Shown piece by piece: positions 1 to 8,675 of a DNA stretch of 64,000 nt. The DNA is from Trichomonas vaginalis G3. Its lineage: Eukaryota; Parabasalia; Trichomonadida; Trichomonadidae. The notes beneath the pieces are model-generated. The model did not search any database. It had not been told where the DNA came from and saw only the letters and a list, made by a program, of their open reading frames with translations. The stretch is from assembly GCF_026262505.1 (NCBI RefSeq), contig NC_067205.1, positions 8,184,001 to 8,248,000 of the forward strand, in the 5' to 3' direction. Both the position numbers and the translations under genes were made by a program. How positions within the stretch are numbered: the stretch's first letter is position 1; the number at the start of each line of letters is the position of its first letter.

Positions 1-260
1 TCAGTTGAGACCCAATCACTCCGCTCCTCTGCTCTCATCATTTCTGTTTTTCATATTCACGTCTAAACATACCACCTCTCGCATATGACATCACCACTGA
101 AAAATTTTTTAAAACACAAATAACATTTTTAAACACATCATTAACTTTATTAGGATTTTATATAGTAAGTGTTAAAATTCATTAGGAGCGAAAGAGTCAA
201 AAATAAATTTTGTCAATAAGTGACAAAAATAATTTTTAAAATTAATGATAAAAATTAGTT
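1..260 (+). repeat. Left terminal inverted repeat of Polinton 1
   Basis: The first 195 bases match the reverse complement of the right end with only a few differences. After a short divergent patch the match resumes around AATAAGTGACAAAAAT and ends near 260, at the stop codon of the first gene. Confidence 0.92.
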
Positions 261-556
261 TATTTATTTAGTCGCCGATTAACCCAACCACCTACATCTG
301 CCATAGCTTTTCGAGTAGTTGAGCCGTCGCCTGAACCACTCCAATCATCAACCAAACCGGAGCCAATGTTTACGCCTGTGTTTAACGCTGTGCCTAATCC
401 TGGTTTAACTTTATCAAGAGCTCCACCGAATGTGTTTATGAGAGGCTTAACAACGGGCTTTACTATATGATCGTTCACCCATGTCAAGCCCTTCTTAATT
501 CCATTTCCTATTTTAACGAATCCCTTTTTGAGTTTATTCCAAAAACCCCAAGCCAT
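260..556 (-). CDS. Small amphipathic virion-type protein (98 aa)
   Basis: A 98-residue basic protein whose N-terminus (MAWGFWNKLKKGF) forms an amphipathic helix, followed by a glycine-rich middle. Two small proteins of Polinton 2 (44394-44630 and 44660-44875) begin with the same MAxG-aromatic-xKL signature. The gene diverges from the capsid gene 62 bp away, as the 71-residue copy does in Polinton 2. Position and amphipathic character resemble small membrane-active virion proteins such as adenovirus protein VI, but this is an analogy only and no homology was tested. No enzyme motif is visible. The assignment as a structural accessory protein is inference from context. Confidence 0.7.
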   Translation of the reverse strand: MAWGFWNKLKKGFVKIGNGIKKGLTWVNDHIVKPVVKPLINTFGGALDKVKPGLGTALNTGVNIGSGLVDDWSGSGDGSTTRKAMADVGGWVNRRLNK

Positions 557-618
557 ACTTTATGAGAAATTAAAAAAATTAATTTATATATATAATTTAT
601 ATTTTTATTTTATATAAA

Positions 619-2283
619 ATGAACAGTGAACAAAATAAGAGAATGAACAACACGGAACAAAGAACGGGTAACGTTGCCGCGTATTTTCACAATATTATAA
701 AGAATTTAATACAAACAAATGACGGCACCAGAAGCTTCTTCTTAAGAACTACAGACTGTCACGACCAAGCGGCTCCTTTCGATGATTCACAATATACAAC
801 AATTTCAATAACACATTCAGATCATGATATATCACAAATTACTGACGGATTTTTAACATTCAAGATTAGACAAAAAGGATACTTCGTAGGTTTGAATACA
901 GCATTTTCAACAAACGACCCACACCATTTATTTAAATCATTCATAGGCTTAAAATCTTCTTCACACATATTGGACCAGTTATTTATAAATAACCGTAACA
1001 AATCGACAGGATACACACAAAACGAGATGGTAAGAGAAGGCTTCGCATATTCAACACTAAAACCACACAATGAAAAGAAGACAAAGAAATATACACACTC
1101 ATTATATGAGAACGTTGAAAATTATTCAGAGTCAGCCGCTGGTGTTTTCGTTAATCTTGCAGATTATGCAGACGGTAAAGAACATATAGAAGAATATGAA
1201 ATAAATATTCCGTTCGATGACATTTTAGCCCTTCAAGCGTTTGACATGTTCCCTAATTTCTGCGTTGGTGATATTGAATTGAAATTTTACATAAAGAAGA
1301 AAGGCTTTGTATATGCTCTATTGAATCCAGAAAAGGTCAGAGATTATAAAGCAATTAGAGAGGGCGAAGATTTGAACGCCACATTTTCATCAACTACAGG
1401 CGCTGGTTTTACTCATGCATTTTCACAAGTTAATAACCCATCATATGGTTTCACAAATGTAACCAAAAGAACTGAAACAATCGGTGGTCAGAGTATTGAC
1501 ATTTACACTCCAGAAAGCGGAGAAATCAGATATATCATGACTGGCTTAAGTGTTCAATCATTAAAGTCTAACATGTATGGTTTCAAGATTAGCGAAAAGT
1601 CAAAACAATCAATATATAATTTATTTAAACAACCTGTTTATATTCCATCACAAGAATTAAACTATAACGCTTTTCCATTAGCAGCAACTCAGGCAGGTAT
1701 TCAATCAACATTAAACATTCCACTGGATAACGTAACGTGTTTTAGTGTAATGTTCCCCAAACATGATAACGATTATACAGTATTTGAAAACCCAATTTAT
1801 GATAACTGTCAGCTAACCGTTAATGGTCAAAACATACCAGACCAAGTGGTAAGCACTCAGGGCGCTAGATTCCTTCAATATCAATTAATCGCTGGTGATT
1901 TATCAAATGGGTTGAGATGCACCAAAGAATTCGAGGACTCCATAACGATGAAAAAGAACGCAAGCGATGGCACAAGATACAAAAACCCTCTCAGTGATGG
2001 AACCAGTTTTATGTTTAACGTTCAGGTGGAAAGAAACAACGCCGGTTATACATTCGATGGTTTAGATAGTAACGGTCAAAACGTCGCGATCCAATTCAGA
2101 GGGCAGCCATTATTTACAGGTGAAGGAAAGGATACCTATTATTTCGTAGATGCAAATAATAAAGAAATTCATCCACCGCCTCCACAGTTATGGGTATGTC
2201 GTGACACATATTTTATTGCTTCAGTTGATGAAGGGCTTAAATATGTTTCATCAGGCTCTCCACCAGGTTCTCAGGATAATTAA
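619..2283 (+). CDS. Polinton major capsid protein (double jelly-roll type)
   Basis: 554 residues, the usual length for a Polinton major capsid protein. It aligns along its length with the 546-residue protein at 44945-46585. Shared blocks include the early DDxQ stretch, GLKSS versus GYKSS, the HSLYENV versus HSLYNNV block, LAFQAFD-like and YFIASVDEGLKY versus YWTWTPDEGLKY near the C-terminus. Polinton capsid proteins are known to adopt a double jelly-roll fold and are expected to form the icosahedral shell. The fold is family knowledge and cannot be read from motifs. The start ATG follows an AT-rich box and lies 62 bp from the divergent small gene. It heads a plus-strand run of three genes. 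Confidence 0.82.
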   Translation: MNSEQNKRMNNTEQRTGNVAAYFHNIIKNLIQTNDGTRSFFLRTTDCHDQAAPFDDSQYTTISITHSDHDISQITDGFLTFKIRQKGYFVGLNTAFSTNDPHHLFKSFIGLKSSSHILDQLFINNRNKSTGYTQNEMVREGFAYSTLKPHNEKKTKKYTHSLYENVENYSESAAGVFVNLADYADGKEHIEEYEINIPFDDILALQAFDMFPNFCVGDIELKFYIKKKGFVYALLNPEKVRDYKAIREGEDLNATFSSTTGAGFTHAFSQVNNPSYGFTNVTKRTETIGGQSIDIYTPESGEIRYIMTGLSVQSLKSNMYGFKISEKSKQSIYNLFKQPVYIPSQELNYNAFPLAATQAGIQSTLNIPLDNVTCFSVMFPKHDNDYTVFENPIYDNCQLTVNGQNIPDQVVSTQGARFLQYQLIAGDLSNGLRCTKEFEDSITMKKNASDGTRYKNPLSDGTSFMFNVQVERNNAGYTFDGLDSNGQNVAIQFRGQPLFTGEGKDTYYFVDANNKEIHPPPPQLWVCRDTYFIASVDEGLKYVSSGSPPGSQDN

Positions 2284-2315
2284 TTAAATATATTTTGAAT
2301 TTTATTTTTAAATAA

Positions 2316-2660
2316 ATGAAAACATATTACTGGACAGATAGTGAAAAAAATAATTTACCGAGTGAATTTGTGGCAAGCAAGAATGAAAGATATATAGTGA
2401 TTGAACAAGTTAGGGCGGTATTAAATGGCTCATTAGTTGGGGACTTAATCATGAATGCTGATTTTATCGAACGTGACCACTATTTAAATTATGCCGCGTG
2501 TTTCGTTAATGACCAACCAAACAAGGACACGGCGAAATATAAAATAAATACTCACCGAAATGGTTTTAATTTATGGTTCACTCATTTGAACGGTGAGCCT
2601 TTAAGTGATGAGGAAAAACAGTCTTTTAAATTTGTGGCACGTTTTTTATTAATTTATTGA
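2316..2660 (+). CDS. Conserved Polinton protein, unknown function (114 aa)
   Basis: A 114-residue protein starting 32 bp after the capsid gene, with the AT-rich start box (TTTTATTTTTAAATAA) right before ATG. It resembles the minus-strand protein at 49075-49587 of Polinton 2: both have an LPxEFxxSxN segment followed by Y/F-I, and both end in a hydrophobic strand-like tail (FVARFLLIY versus YYSIMLMLEY). The strand-rich look and the place beside capsid genes suggest a virion component, possibly a small jelly-roll protein, but no diagnostic motif is visible. Function is unassigned. Confidence 0.6.
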   Translation: MKTYYWTDSEKNNLPSEFVASKNERYIVIEQVRAVLNGSLVGDLIMNADFIERDHYLNYAACFVNDQPNKDTAKYKINTHRNGFNLWFTHLNGEPLSDEEKQSFKFVARFLLIY

Positions 2661-2679
2661 AATTTTTATTTATAAATAA

Positions 2680-2970
2680 ATGATATCAGTAGTGAATAGA
2701 GAATTGAGAGCATCAGGTGAGGTGAAATTTAATTTGGAGTCACTGAAGAAAATGAGAGACGGAAAAGATGAGAGAATAAATGATTTAAGGGATGAAGTGA
2801 ATAAAAATAAGGTTGAAGTAATGAATGAGGTAAAGATGACTGAGGATAAATTAAATGAAAAAATAAATGAAATAAATGAAGAAATAAAGAAACTAAATGA
2901 GGTGCTTATTAATCATTATGAAGCGATAAAGACAATGAGTGATAAAATGGGCATGATTGAGGAGAAATAA
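2680..2970 (+). CDS. Short coiled-coil protein (96 aa)
   Basis: A 96-residue, strongly charged protein predicted by eye to be one long helix, with heptads from about residue 20 to 90 (repeated NEIN, EEIKKLNEV patterns). The start ATG follows the Polinton-type box TTTTTATTTATAAATAA. It closes the plus-strand run started by the capsid gene. Short coiled coils of this kind can be fibre shafts or scaffolding proteins in virions, but nothing here decides between these. Confidence 0.55.
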   Translation: MISVVNRELRASGEVKFNLESLKKMRDGKDERINDLRDEVNKNKVEVMNEVKMTEDKLNEKINEINEEIKKLNEVLINHYEAIKTMSDKMGMIEEK

Positions 2971-3074
2971 AAATAATAATTAAGCCGCATATCGGCGGGG
3001 ACTTTGACCCATCATGAAAATTTATTTTTCATCTTCACTCCTTTTCAAATTTATTTTTATCATTAATTCCTAAT
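2971..3074. terminator. Convergent gene junction with GC-rich patch
   Basis: Between convergent genes lies a short GC-rich patch (CCGCATATCGGCGGGG, then GGACTTTGACCC) in very AT-rich DNA. A comparable GGCGGGG patch follows the KilA-N gene in Polinton 2 near 52436. A role in 3-prime end formation is a guess. Confidence 0.25.
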
Positions 3075-3674
3075 TTATGAAGTTGGATATTCTGAAAAAC
3101 TATATGATTTACTGAGTTCATCATTGTTAAAATATATATAGTCAACATCTTTTTCTAAAACTTTGATATCTTCTATAGGTTCCGATGCATAACCCCAAAC
3201 ATAAATTTTAAAATCTTTTGTTGGAGCGGGTGAATTATTAAGAAATAAACATTTATAAATTATTATATCTTCATTCACTTTTAATGGGGGATTATTTGAA
3301 CCGAAATGCAAATTTAAATCATTTGCATTGCCATACTGAGTCTCAAGTTTATAGCGTTTAATAAAAACTTCATCCTTTTTGAAACTAAAATAATTATTAA
3401 TTACTATTTTTACAATAGCGTTAAACATTTGGTTGATTGGGTATTTTTGAGAAACGAATATTACAGCGTTTAAAGGTTTTTCTCCAAACTCCCTCAAAGT
3501 TTCATACGTACTGTCAACGTGTTTTATAGAAGATGGAACTAAAGTAAAACCAATATTATTAGGACCTAATGTCAATTCCGTAAACGGTATTTCATAACTT
3601 AAATTTCCTTTTACTCCATCTGTGCTTTTAGGTTCATTTCTTATGTTCTTTATCTCATTTATTACTAAATCCAT
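3075..3674 (-). CDS. Putative minor capsid or virion protein (199 aa)
   Basis: A 199-residue protein without enzyme motifs and rich in beta-branched and aromatic residues (for example DFKIYVWGYAS near residue 160). Polintons usually carry a penton-type minor capsid protein with a single jelly-roll next to the capsid and ATPase genes, and this gene sits in that cluster. It is shorter than most penton proteins. I looked for the His-Asp/Glu-Gln-Cys pattern of the adenovirus-type protease and did not find it. The start codon is preceded, on the minus strand, by AATTATTTTTATTTTTATGAA. Penton-like identity is inference only. Confidence 0.5.
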   Translation of the reverse strand: MDLVINEIKNIRNEPKSTDGVKGNLSYEIPFTELTLGPNNIGFTLVPSSIKHVDSTYETLREFGEKPLNAVIFVSQKYPINQMFNAIVKIVINNYFSFKKDEVFIKRYKLETQYGNANDLNLHFGSNNPPLKVNEDIIIYKCLFLNNSPAPTKDFKIYVWGYASEPIEDIKVLEKDVDYIYFNNDELSKSYSFSEYPTS

Positions 3675-3766
3675 TTCATAAAAATAAAAATAATTAATTT
3701 AAATCATTAATTTTTAAAATTTATTTCTCACTCATCCTCTTCATCATTCATTTCACATCATTTAAT

Positions 3767-5125
3767 TCATTCACTTTGTGGGGCTTCTCCTTCTTTAGGT
3801 TTTTCACCTTCACCTTTATCTTTATTTTCCAAATCTTTGTTTAAATCTGCTGGCTTTCCTGATTTAGTCGGCGATGAGGTGCCAGCTTTTTCTACTTCTT
3901 GTTCACTCTTAGCTAAACTCAATGGATTTAATCCAACATTATTAGCCCATACAAACCTTTGGAGTCCCTCCTTACTGTTTTCAAAAATTTCTATAAGGTT
4001 CTTGAACCATACACGTTGTGAGTCTCTGGCTATTTCTTTATATGTATTCATCCTCAATCTATGCTCAAAATTTTCAGGATGGGATTTTATTTTGAGAATT
4101 TCTATAAACTGTCCGGCTTCTTCATTATCTCCTAATAACTGCATAAAATAACCGTCCTGGCAGTTCTTAACACCTAATAGGAACACAATCGAATCCTCAA
4201 GGTCTGAGCCATCCATTTGAATAGGTGGTGATACCATTGCTTGGCTAACTATTTGAACATTTATTTTATCCTTAAATTTTGTCAGGTCCTTAGTCAAAAA
4301 GTTATCTTTATAGAATCCCCAGAATTGCTTTGGATTTTCTTTTATAAATTTTTTGAATGCATCATATTGTAAGTTGGGGCTACCACTAGCTTTCAAATGA
4401 AAGAAGTAAGTTCTTTCGATAAGTAGGACATAAAGCATACGATAAATTACGATTGGAGAGACAATCTTTTTAATAAATTCAACATTATACGGTCCTCCTT
4501 TTTCACCAATAATTAACCTCACACCATCTTCTTTTGCTAAATCCTCAAAGTAATTTTTAACATATGGGCTGATGAGTTTTGTGAATATACTGAAAACCGA
4601 TTGTGTTTTCTTTGGTTTCTGTGGCATCTTATAACCTCTTTCTGCTAGTTTCTGACCGTCTGCAGTAAGTCTTGAATGAGTTATCCATGGATTGTTCGGG
4701 TCTACTCTTGTTTCATAACTTTTAGCTTTCGCCCATTCTAAAACTGAAGGCTCTTTTATTCTACTTTCTTTACTTGGATGTTCTGTGAAATATTGCTGCC
4801 TCATGGCAAAATCTGAGTCCCTTAACTTATAGCCATTAATAATGACTGAACGACCGGCTTTATCATATACGACCACTTCGGAGGTACCGTCTCCATCTAA
4901 ATCTTCAACACCTGCACGCATTCCACGCTTTTCTGCCCATGGTTGAGCTGTTGTAATTGATGAAGCCAAAGGAACTTTTTGAATTTCTTTTTTATGATTT
5001 AAAATTAAATTTATTAATGAATTATACATATTTTCATTTTCTCCACTCCATGCGGTGGTTTTCTCCCTTGGCTTTCTGATATCTTCAATTGTCTTAAAGT
5101 CATTGATTGTCTTTATGTTCTGCAT
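3767..5125 (-). CDS. Conserved Polinton structural-cluster protein (452 aa)
   Basis: 452 residues. Around residues 70-110 it carries a domain with DLDGDGTSEVVVYD followed by INGYKLRDSDF. The same domain ([32 protein letters not shown]) is in the 299-residue protein at 47478-48377 of Polinton 2. The acidic loop resembles calcium-binding DxDGDG loops of repeat or EF-hand type, but one copy alone does not prove metal binding. The C-terminal 60 residues are charged and low-complexity. It lies directly upstream of the packaging ATPase in transcription order reversed, with a 49-bp gap. In both elements these two genes are adjacent, which suggests a joint role in assembly. Confidence 0.6.
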   Translation of the reverse strand: MQNIKTINDFKTIEDIRKPREKTTAWSGENENMYNSLINLILNHKKEIQKVPLASSITTAQPWAEKRGMRAGVEDLDGDGTSEVVVYDKAGRSVIINGYKLRDSDFAMRQQYFTEHPSKESRIKEPSVLEWAKAKSYETRVDPNNPWITHSRLTADGQKLAERGYKMPQKPKKTQSVFSIFTKLISPYVKNYFEDLAKEDGVRLIIGEKGGPYNVEFIKKIVSPIVIYRMLYVLLIERTYFFHLKASGSPNLQYDAFKKFIKENPKQFWGFYKDNFLTKDLTKFKDKINVQIVSQAMVSPPIQMDGSDLEDSIVFLLGVKNCQDGYFMQLLGDNEEAGQFIEILKIKSHPENFEHRLRMNTYKEIARDSQRVWFKNLIEIFENSKEGLQRFVWANNVGLNPLSLAKSEQEVEKAGTSSPTKSGKPADLNKDLENKDKGEGEKPKEGEAPQSE

Positions 5126-5174
5126 TTAATGATAAATAAAAAATAAAAATTAATGAGAAAATAAATGATAAAAA

Positions 5175-5987
5175 TTAATTGAGAACGTTAAATGTTTGCT
5201 CATTAGCATCTATATATAATTTCTGATGTCCAGTGATTTGTTTATAAATGTTATATAGTTCTGAAGAGGTTAATGGGATATTTAATTGATACGTGATATA
5301 TTGTAACTGTTGGCGTGAATAACCAGCGAAAATAAATATAGTGGATAGGTTTGATTTCAAATTGGTATTCAGAGCTTTCCAGAAATGAACCAAAATAAAG
5401 AAGGAAAACTGAATGTGTCGGCATTTGGTGAGGAGGTCATTTATCATTCCCGTTTTATCATTCAACTCTTTTGTATTCGTTGCATCCTCCAGTATTACCA
5501 CAGTGTGCAAAAATTTACTTTTGAAATCAGTGATGAATAATTTATTAAATAGCTCATCCCTCATTTCCTCTGGTAATTCATCCTCCAAATTATTTTCCAT
5601 TATTTTATTATAAATCATTTTATATTTTATTATCTCATTTATTAACTTTGGAGCTTCTTTATAACTGACATATATTAATGGTTTTTCAATCAATTGAGCA
5701 CATTTATAAAATGTTTCATCATCTGCGTCTCCTGATTTGTTAATGTAAATTATCAAGTGTGTCTCTTTACTGTTTCGTGAAATTTTTATTATCTCCTTTG
5801 TCATCGTGTACGTTTTCCCTGTTCGTTGTCTACCCACTAAAACATTCACTGAATTTAAATAAATATTTGTGCCTTTAATTTTGGTCAAACTTTCTTTGTT
5901 AGTTCTGCCCTCTAGTTCTTCCATCATCTCATAATTTACTAAATCATCACTGGACATATTTTCAACGTCTTCATATTCATAATCCAT
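5175..5987 (-). CDS. FtsK/HerA-type genome packaging ATPase
   Basis: 270 residues, typical of Polinton and adeno-/poxvirus A32-like packaging ATPases, which pump DNA into the capsid. Walker A is GRQRTGKT at residues 52-59. Walker B is VVILED at 163-168, followed by a polar sensor segment around TKCRHIQFSFF near residue 188. The Polinton 2 protein at 46610-47437 matches throughout, including CRHIQxSFF and the LKSNLSTxFIFxGxSRQQL block. The gene is minus-strand, diverging from the integrase with 35 bp between the two start codons, so the two must share a compact promoter region. Confidence 0.9.
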   Translation of the reverse strand: MDYEYEDVENMSSDDLVNYEMMEELEGRTNKESLTKIKGTNIYLNSVNVLVGRQRTGKTYTMTKEIIKISRNSKETHLIIYINKSGDADDETFYKCAQLIEKPLIYVSYKEAPKLINEIIKYKMIYNKIMENNLEDELPEEMRDELFNKLFITDFKSKFLHTVVILEDATNTKELNDKTGMINDLLTKCRHIQFSFFILVHFWKALNTNLKSNLSTIFIFAGYSRQQLQYITYQLNIPLTSSELYNIYKQITGHQKLYIDANEQTFNVLN

Positions 5988-6022
5988 TTAAAATAAATTA
6001 AAAATATTTTATTGTGTATGAA

Positions 6023-7651
6023 ATGAGTAACATTAATGATATGGGATTAATTAAAAAACACATTGGTGAGTTACTGAATGGTTATAAATACAAATTAAAT
6101 AAATTTATGTCAAGTATTGAAGACAAAAACCCTGAAGTAAGGAAGAAAGAAAGAAAAAAATTGAATAATTATTTTAATGAGAATTATAGATTATACCCAA
6201 AATTAAGTCAGGCTTTAATTAATAATGAATTTAAACCATGGGCGTTTTTGCTTGACATTTACGAAAAAAATTTGGACATGTTGAGAAGGGAAGAAGACGC
6301 CATAGATTGGGCTGTAAATTTTGCTATCAATCATCAGGATATAATATTTTATTTATACAACAAATCAAAGGAACCTGAAGATAATGATGAGCGTGAATTA
6401 CAGCGATATTATGACGAACGAATAAAAAACATTTTGAATAGTGCCGCATTATATAGTAAGAAACAATATGCAAAAGTTGAGACGTTGAGGGATTATTTAA
6501 AATATCAATTGTTAGGAATACCAAATAATGAAATAACTGAGGAACGGTTAAAATATTTTCAGTCATTATACGATAAATACCATAAAAATGAAAAGGCAGA
6601 GAAAAAGAAAAACGAAATGAAGGGAAAAAATGAGAATTTTAAAATGAATGAGGTAGATGAAGAGATAAATGAAGAAATAAAGAAAAAGGAAAAAGTTTTT
6701 AAATCGAGCCCATGGAGAAGTAAAAACCAGCTCATAAATTATGGAGAAAGAATGAAGTGGGGATATGATAAAGTTAGGGATAAGTTAGAAGAGAAAGAAA
6801 AAGACTCTTTTGATTTGAAAGGAAATAAAAAATATTATATGAAAGCAATAGGGGCAAAAGGTACTTTTATTATAGACTATTTCATTTCTGATGTGTTCGT
6901 CTGGTTGTTAGTTGTTGAGATGAACACAAGAAGAACTTACGCCATATTGAGTTCATTAATTACTAAAATTAATAGTGAATGGAAAGCACCAAAAGAAACG
7001 AAGGAGAATATGACAGCGTTAAATACTATTCAGTCTTTAAATTCATTAATAATAAATGGTGTAAATATTAAGCATATTGTCTGTGACCAAGAGCCAGCTT
7101 TTACCGGTAATGATTTGGCGTATTGGTGTATAGAAAACGGCATAACTTTGAGGGTTTATGTTAAAAATAAAGTTTCAAATTTTGTGAACACCAATGAAGA
7201 ATCAAGAGGGAACCATTCAACACTATCAATTTTGGATAGAATCTGCCGGACATTACGAACTATGAACTATAACGCAGGATATGGGACTATCATTTATCCT
7301 GAAGTTATGGAATATTTAGTAGATGAATATAATAACTCACCCAATACTTCATTCACTAAATTTTTCAAACATCCTGTATCACCAAACATGATGACAGATG
7401 AAATGGAGCGTGAATGGTGTTTATATTGTGCCAAAATGAATTTCATAACTCATGAAGAGCCTAACTTTGATGTAATCGGTCAAAGAGTGAGAATATACAA
7501 TGAAGCAAACGGTATGGATAAACTGAAAAATAAACTATTGGAGGGAGTTTTTAGAGTTAATGGAAAAGAAAGTGGCTTGTTCGTTTGTGAATCATTAATG
7601 ACTGGTGATGTTGTTAAAGTTCCTCGTTGGATGTTAAAAATTGTCATTTAA
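6023..7651 (+). CDS. Polinton integrase (retroviral-type, rve fold)
   Basis: 542 residues from the first in-frame ATG at 6023. The N-terminal half is helical and charged. The catalytic core lies near residues 280-440: first aspartate in FIIDYF, second in VCDQEPAF, and a third acidic position in LDRICRTLR after NHSTLS, which is the form usual for Polinton c-integrases. The C-terminal 60 residues (GQRVRIYN to VPRWMLK) look like the SH3-like DNA-binding tail of integrases. It catalyses insertion of the element's ends into target DNA. It diverges from the packaging ATPase and starts a plus-strand run with the next two genes. Confidence 0.9.
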   Translation: MSNINDMGLIKKHIGELLNGYKYKLNKFMSSIEDKNPEVRKKERKKLNNYFNENYRLYPKLSQALINNEFKPWAFLLDIYEKNLDMLRREEDAIDWAVNFAINHQDIIFYLYNKSKEPEDNDERELQRYYDERIKNILNSAALYSKKQYAKVETLRDYLKYQLLGIPNNEITEERLKYFQSLYDKYHKNEKAEKKKNEMKGKNENFKMNEVDEEINEEIKKKEKVFKSSPWRSKNQLINYGERMKWGYDKVRDKLEEKEKDSFDLKGNKKYYMKAIGAKGTFIIDYFISDVFVWLLVVEMNTRRTYAILSSLITKINSEWKAPKETKENMTALNTIQSLNSLIINGVNIKHIVCDQEPAFTGNDLAYWCIENGITLRVYVKNKVSNFVNTNEESRGNHSTLSILDRICRTLRTMNYNAGYGTIIYPEVMEYLVDEYNNSPNTSFTKFFKHPVSPNMMTDEMEREWCLYCAKMNFITHEEPNFDVIGQRVRIYNEANGMDKLKNKLLEGVFRVNGKESGLFVCESLMTGDVVKVPRWMLKIVI

Positions 7652-7676
7652 TATTTAATTTTTTATCCCTTATTAA

Positions 7677-8084
7677 ATGGCGTATAAATTTTTAAATGGT
7701 GAATTGAAGAACTTGAAAAACATTAAACCTCTTGAAGTTGTTGAATCATTCAACCCTGAAACCATTAGCTTTAACACAGTCGATGAATTCAATAAATATT
7801 ATGCACTCAATGAGGAGGAATTTATGAAATTATCCACGTATAAATTAAATCTCAAATATAAAATACCAGGGTATAAAATAACTAAACCGAAAGATAAAGA
7901 CGGTAAGGTGACCGTTAAACTTATCACTGATTATGTGGCACGAAAGATTAAAAATGAAGAAATGAAGGAAGGAGGAAATGAACGAATAAATAAAATTGAG
8001 GAAGAATTAAAAGAACCGAGTGAGGCAGTCAGTAAATTATATATGATAATAAACGAAATGACAAATAATAAAATATTAAATTAA
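7677..8084 (+). CDS. Conserved Polinton accessory protein (135 aa)
   Basis: 135 residues. The middle (FNTVDEFNKYYALN through YKLNLKYKIPGYKI) matches the 122-residue minus-strand protein at 43959-44327 (FSSVEEFNDYYANN, CKLNKMFKVDGFKI), so this is a gene family common to both elements. The C-terminus is a charged helix likely to form a coiled coil. It begins 25 bp after the integrase. In Polinton 2 the homologue lies at the left end next to capsid-cluster genes instead, so it is not tied to integrase. Function unknown. Confidence 0.6.
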   Translation: MAYKFLNGELKNLKNIKPLEVVESFNPETISFNTVDEFNKYYALNEEEFMKLSTYKLNLKYKIPGYKITKPKDKDGKVTVKLITDYVARKIKNEEMKEGGNERINKIEEELKEPSEAVSKLYMIINEMTNNKILN

Positions 8085-8103
8085 AATTTTTATTTTTATA
8101 TAA

Positions 8104-8643
8104 ATGAACATGAACGCCATGATAAGTTTAAAGCGAGAAGAAGCGAAGAACTCCCAAAATGTAAACGTAAATGTGGAGCCTAAAACCTCAGTATATCTTT
8201 CAACTGACCGTATACCATTAAGTGAATCAGCCGTTAAATCTCGAGATATTGAAATATTACCACCTCCACCCGAATATCCTGAAGTTAATGAAGACGGAAA
8301 GAATAAAATTTATTATGAGCAACAGATAAAAAAGCTTCAAAATGAAATCGAGGCATTAAATTTAATGTTGAAAATGATAAGAGATAACCCAATATTTATT
8401 AATAAATTGGTTTTAGTCGACGACTGGGTATTAATGAGATTTGTCGATTTACTCACTGATGCTGATGATGTACAGCTGGATGTTGAAGATTTAGGAAGCG
8501 GCTGCATTACTCACAACAAATACCGCAGGGTTAATGCTATATACGTCATTAAGAATGGAGAGACTAAAAATGTCAAATATGCTTACCCAGAAGTAATGAA
8601 AAGATTAAAGGAAATAGGCGTAAATGCCAAAATAGTTTGGTAA
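8104..8643 (+). CDS. Conserved Polinton protein with proline-rich linker (179 aa)
   Basis: 179 residues: a polar N-terminus, a proline stretch (LPPPPEYPEV) near residue 60, a helix, then a compact C-terminal domain of about 95 residues (from INKLVLVDDW). That domain resembles the protein at 48737-49078 in Polinton 2 (LIILPYESLIHIIAIL...DVQDSDVKIQFFIDDE), which is also preceded by a proline run. The start ATG follows TTTTTATTTTTATATAA. It converges with the polymerase gene, 32 bp away. Function unknown; conservation in two differently arranged elements argues it is a real component. Confidence 0.6.
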   Translation: MNMNAMISLKREEAKNSQNVNVNVEPKTSVYLSTDRIPLSESAVKSRDIEILPPPPEYPEVNEDGKNKIYYEQQIKKLQNEIEALNLMLKMIRDNPIFINKLVLVDDWVLMRFVDLLTDADDVQLDVEDLGSGCITHNKYRRVNAIYVIKNGETKNVKYAYPEVMKRLKEIGVNAKIVW

Positions 8644-8675
8644 AAATAATTTCTCATTTATGTTTTAATTTATTT

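Noticed and set aside
3075-3674. Adenovirus-type cysteine protease
   Set aside because: Polintons often carry one near the capsid genes, but the His, acidic, Gln and Cys residues are not found in this protein.
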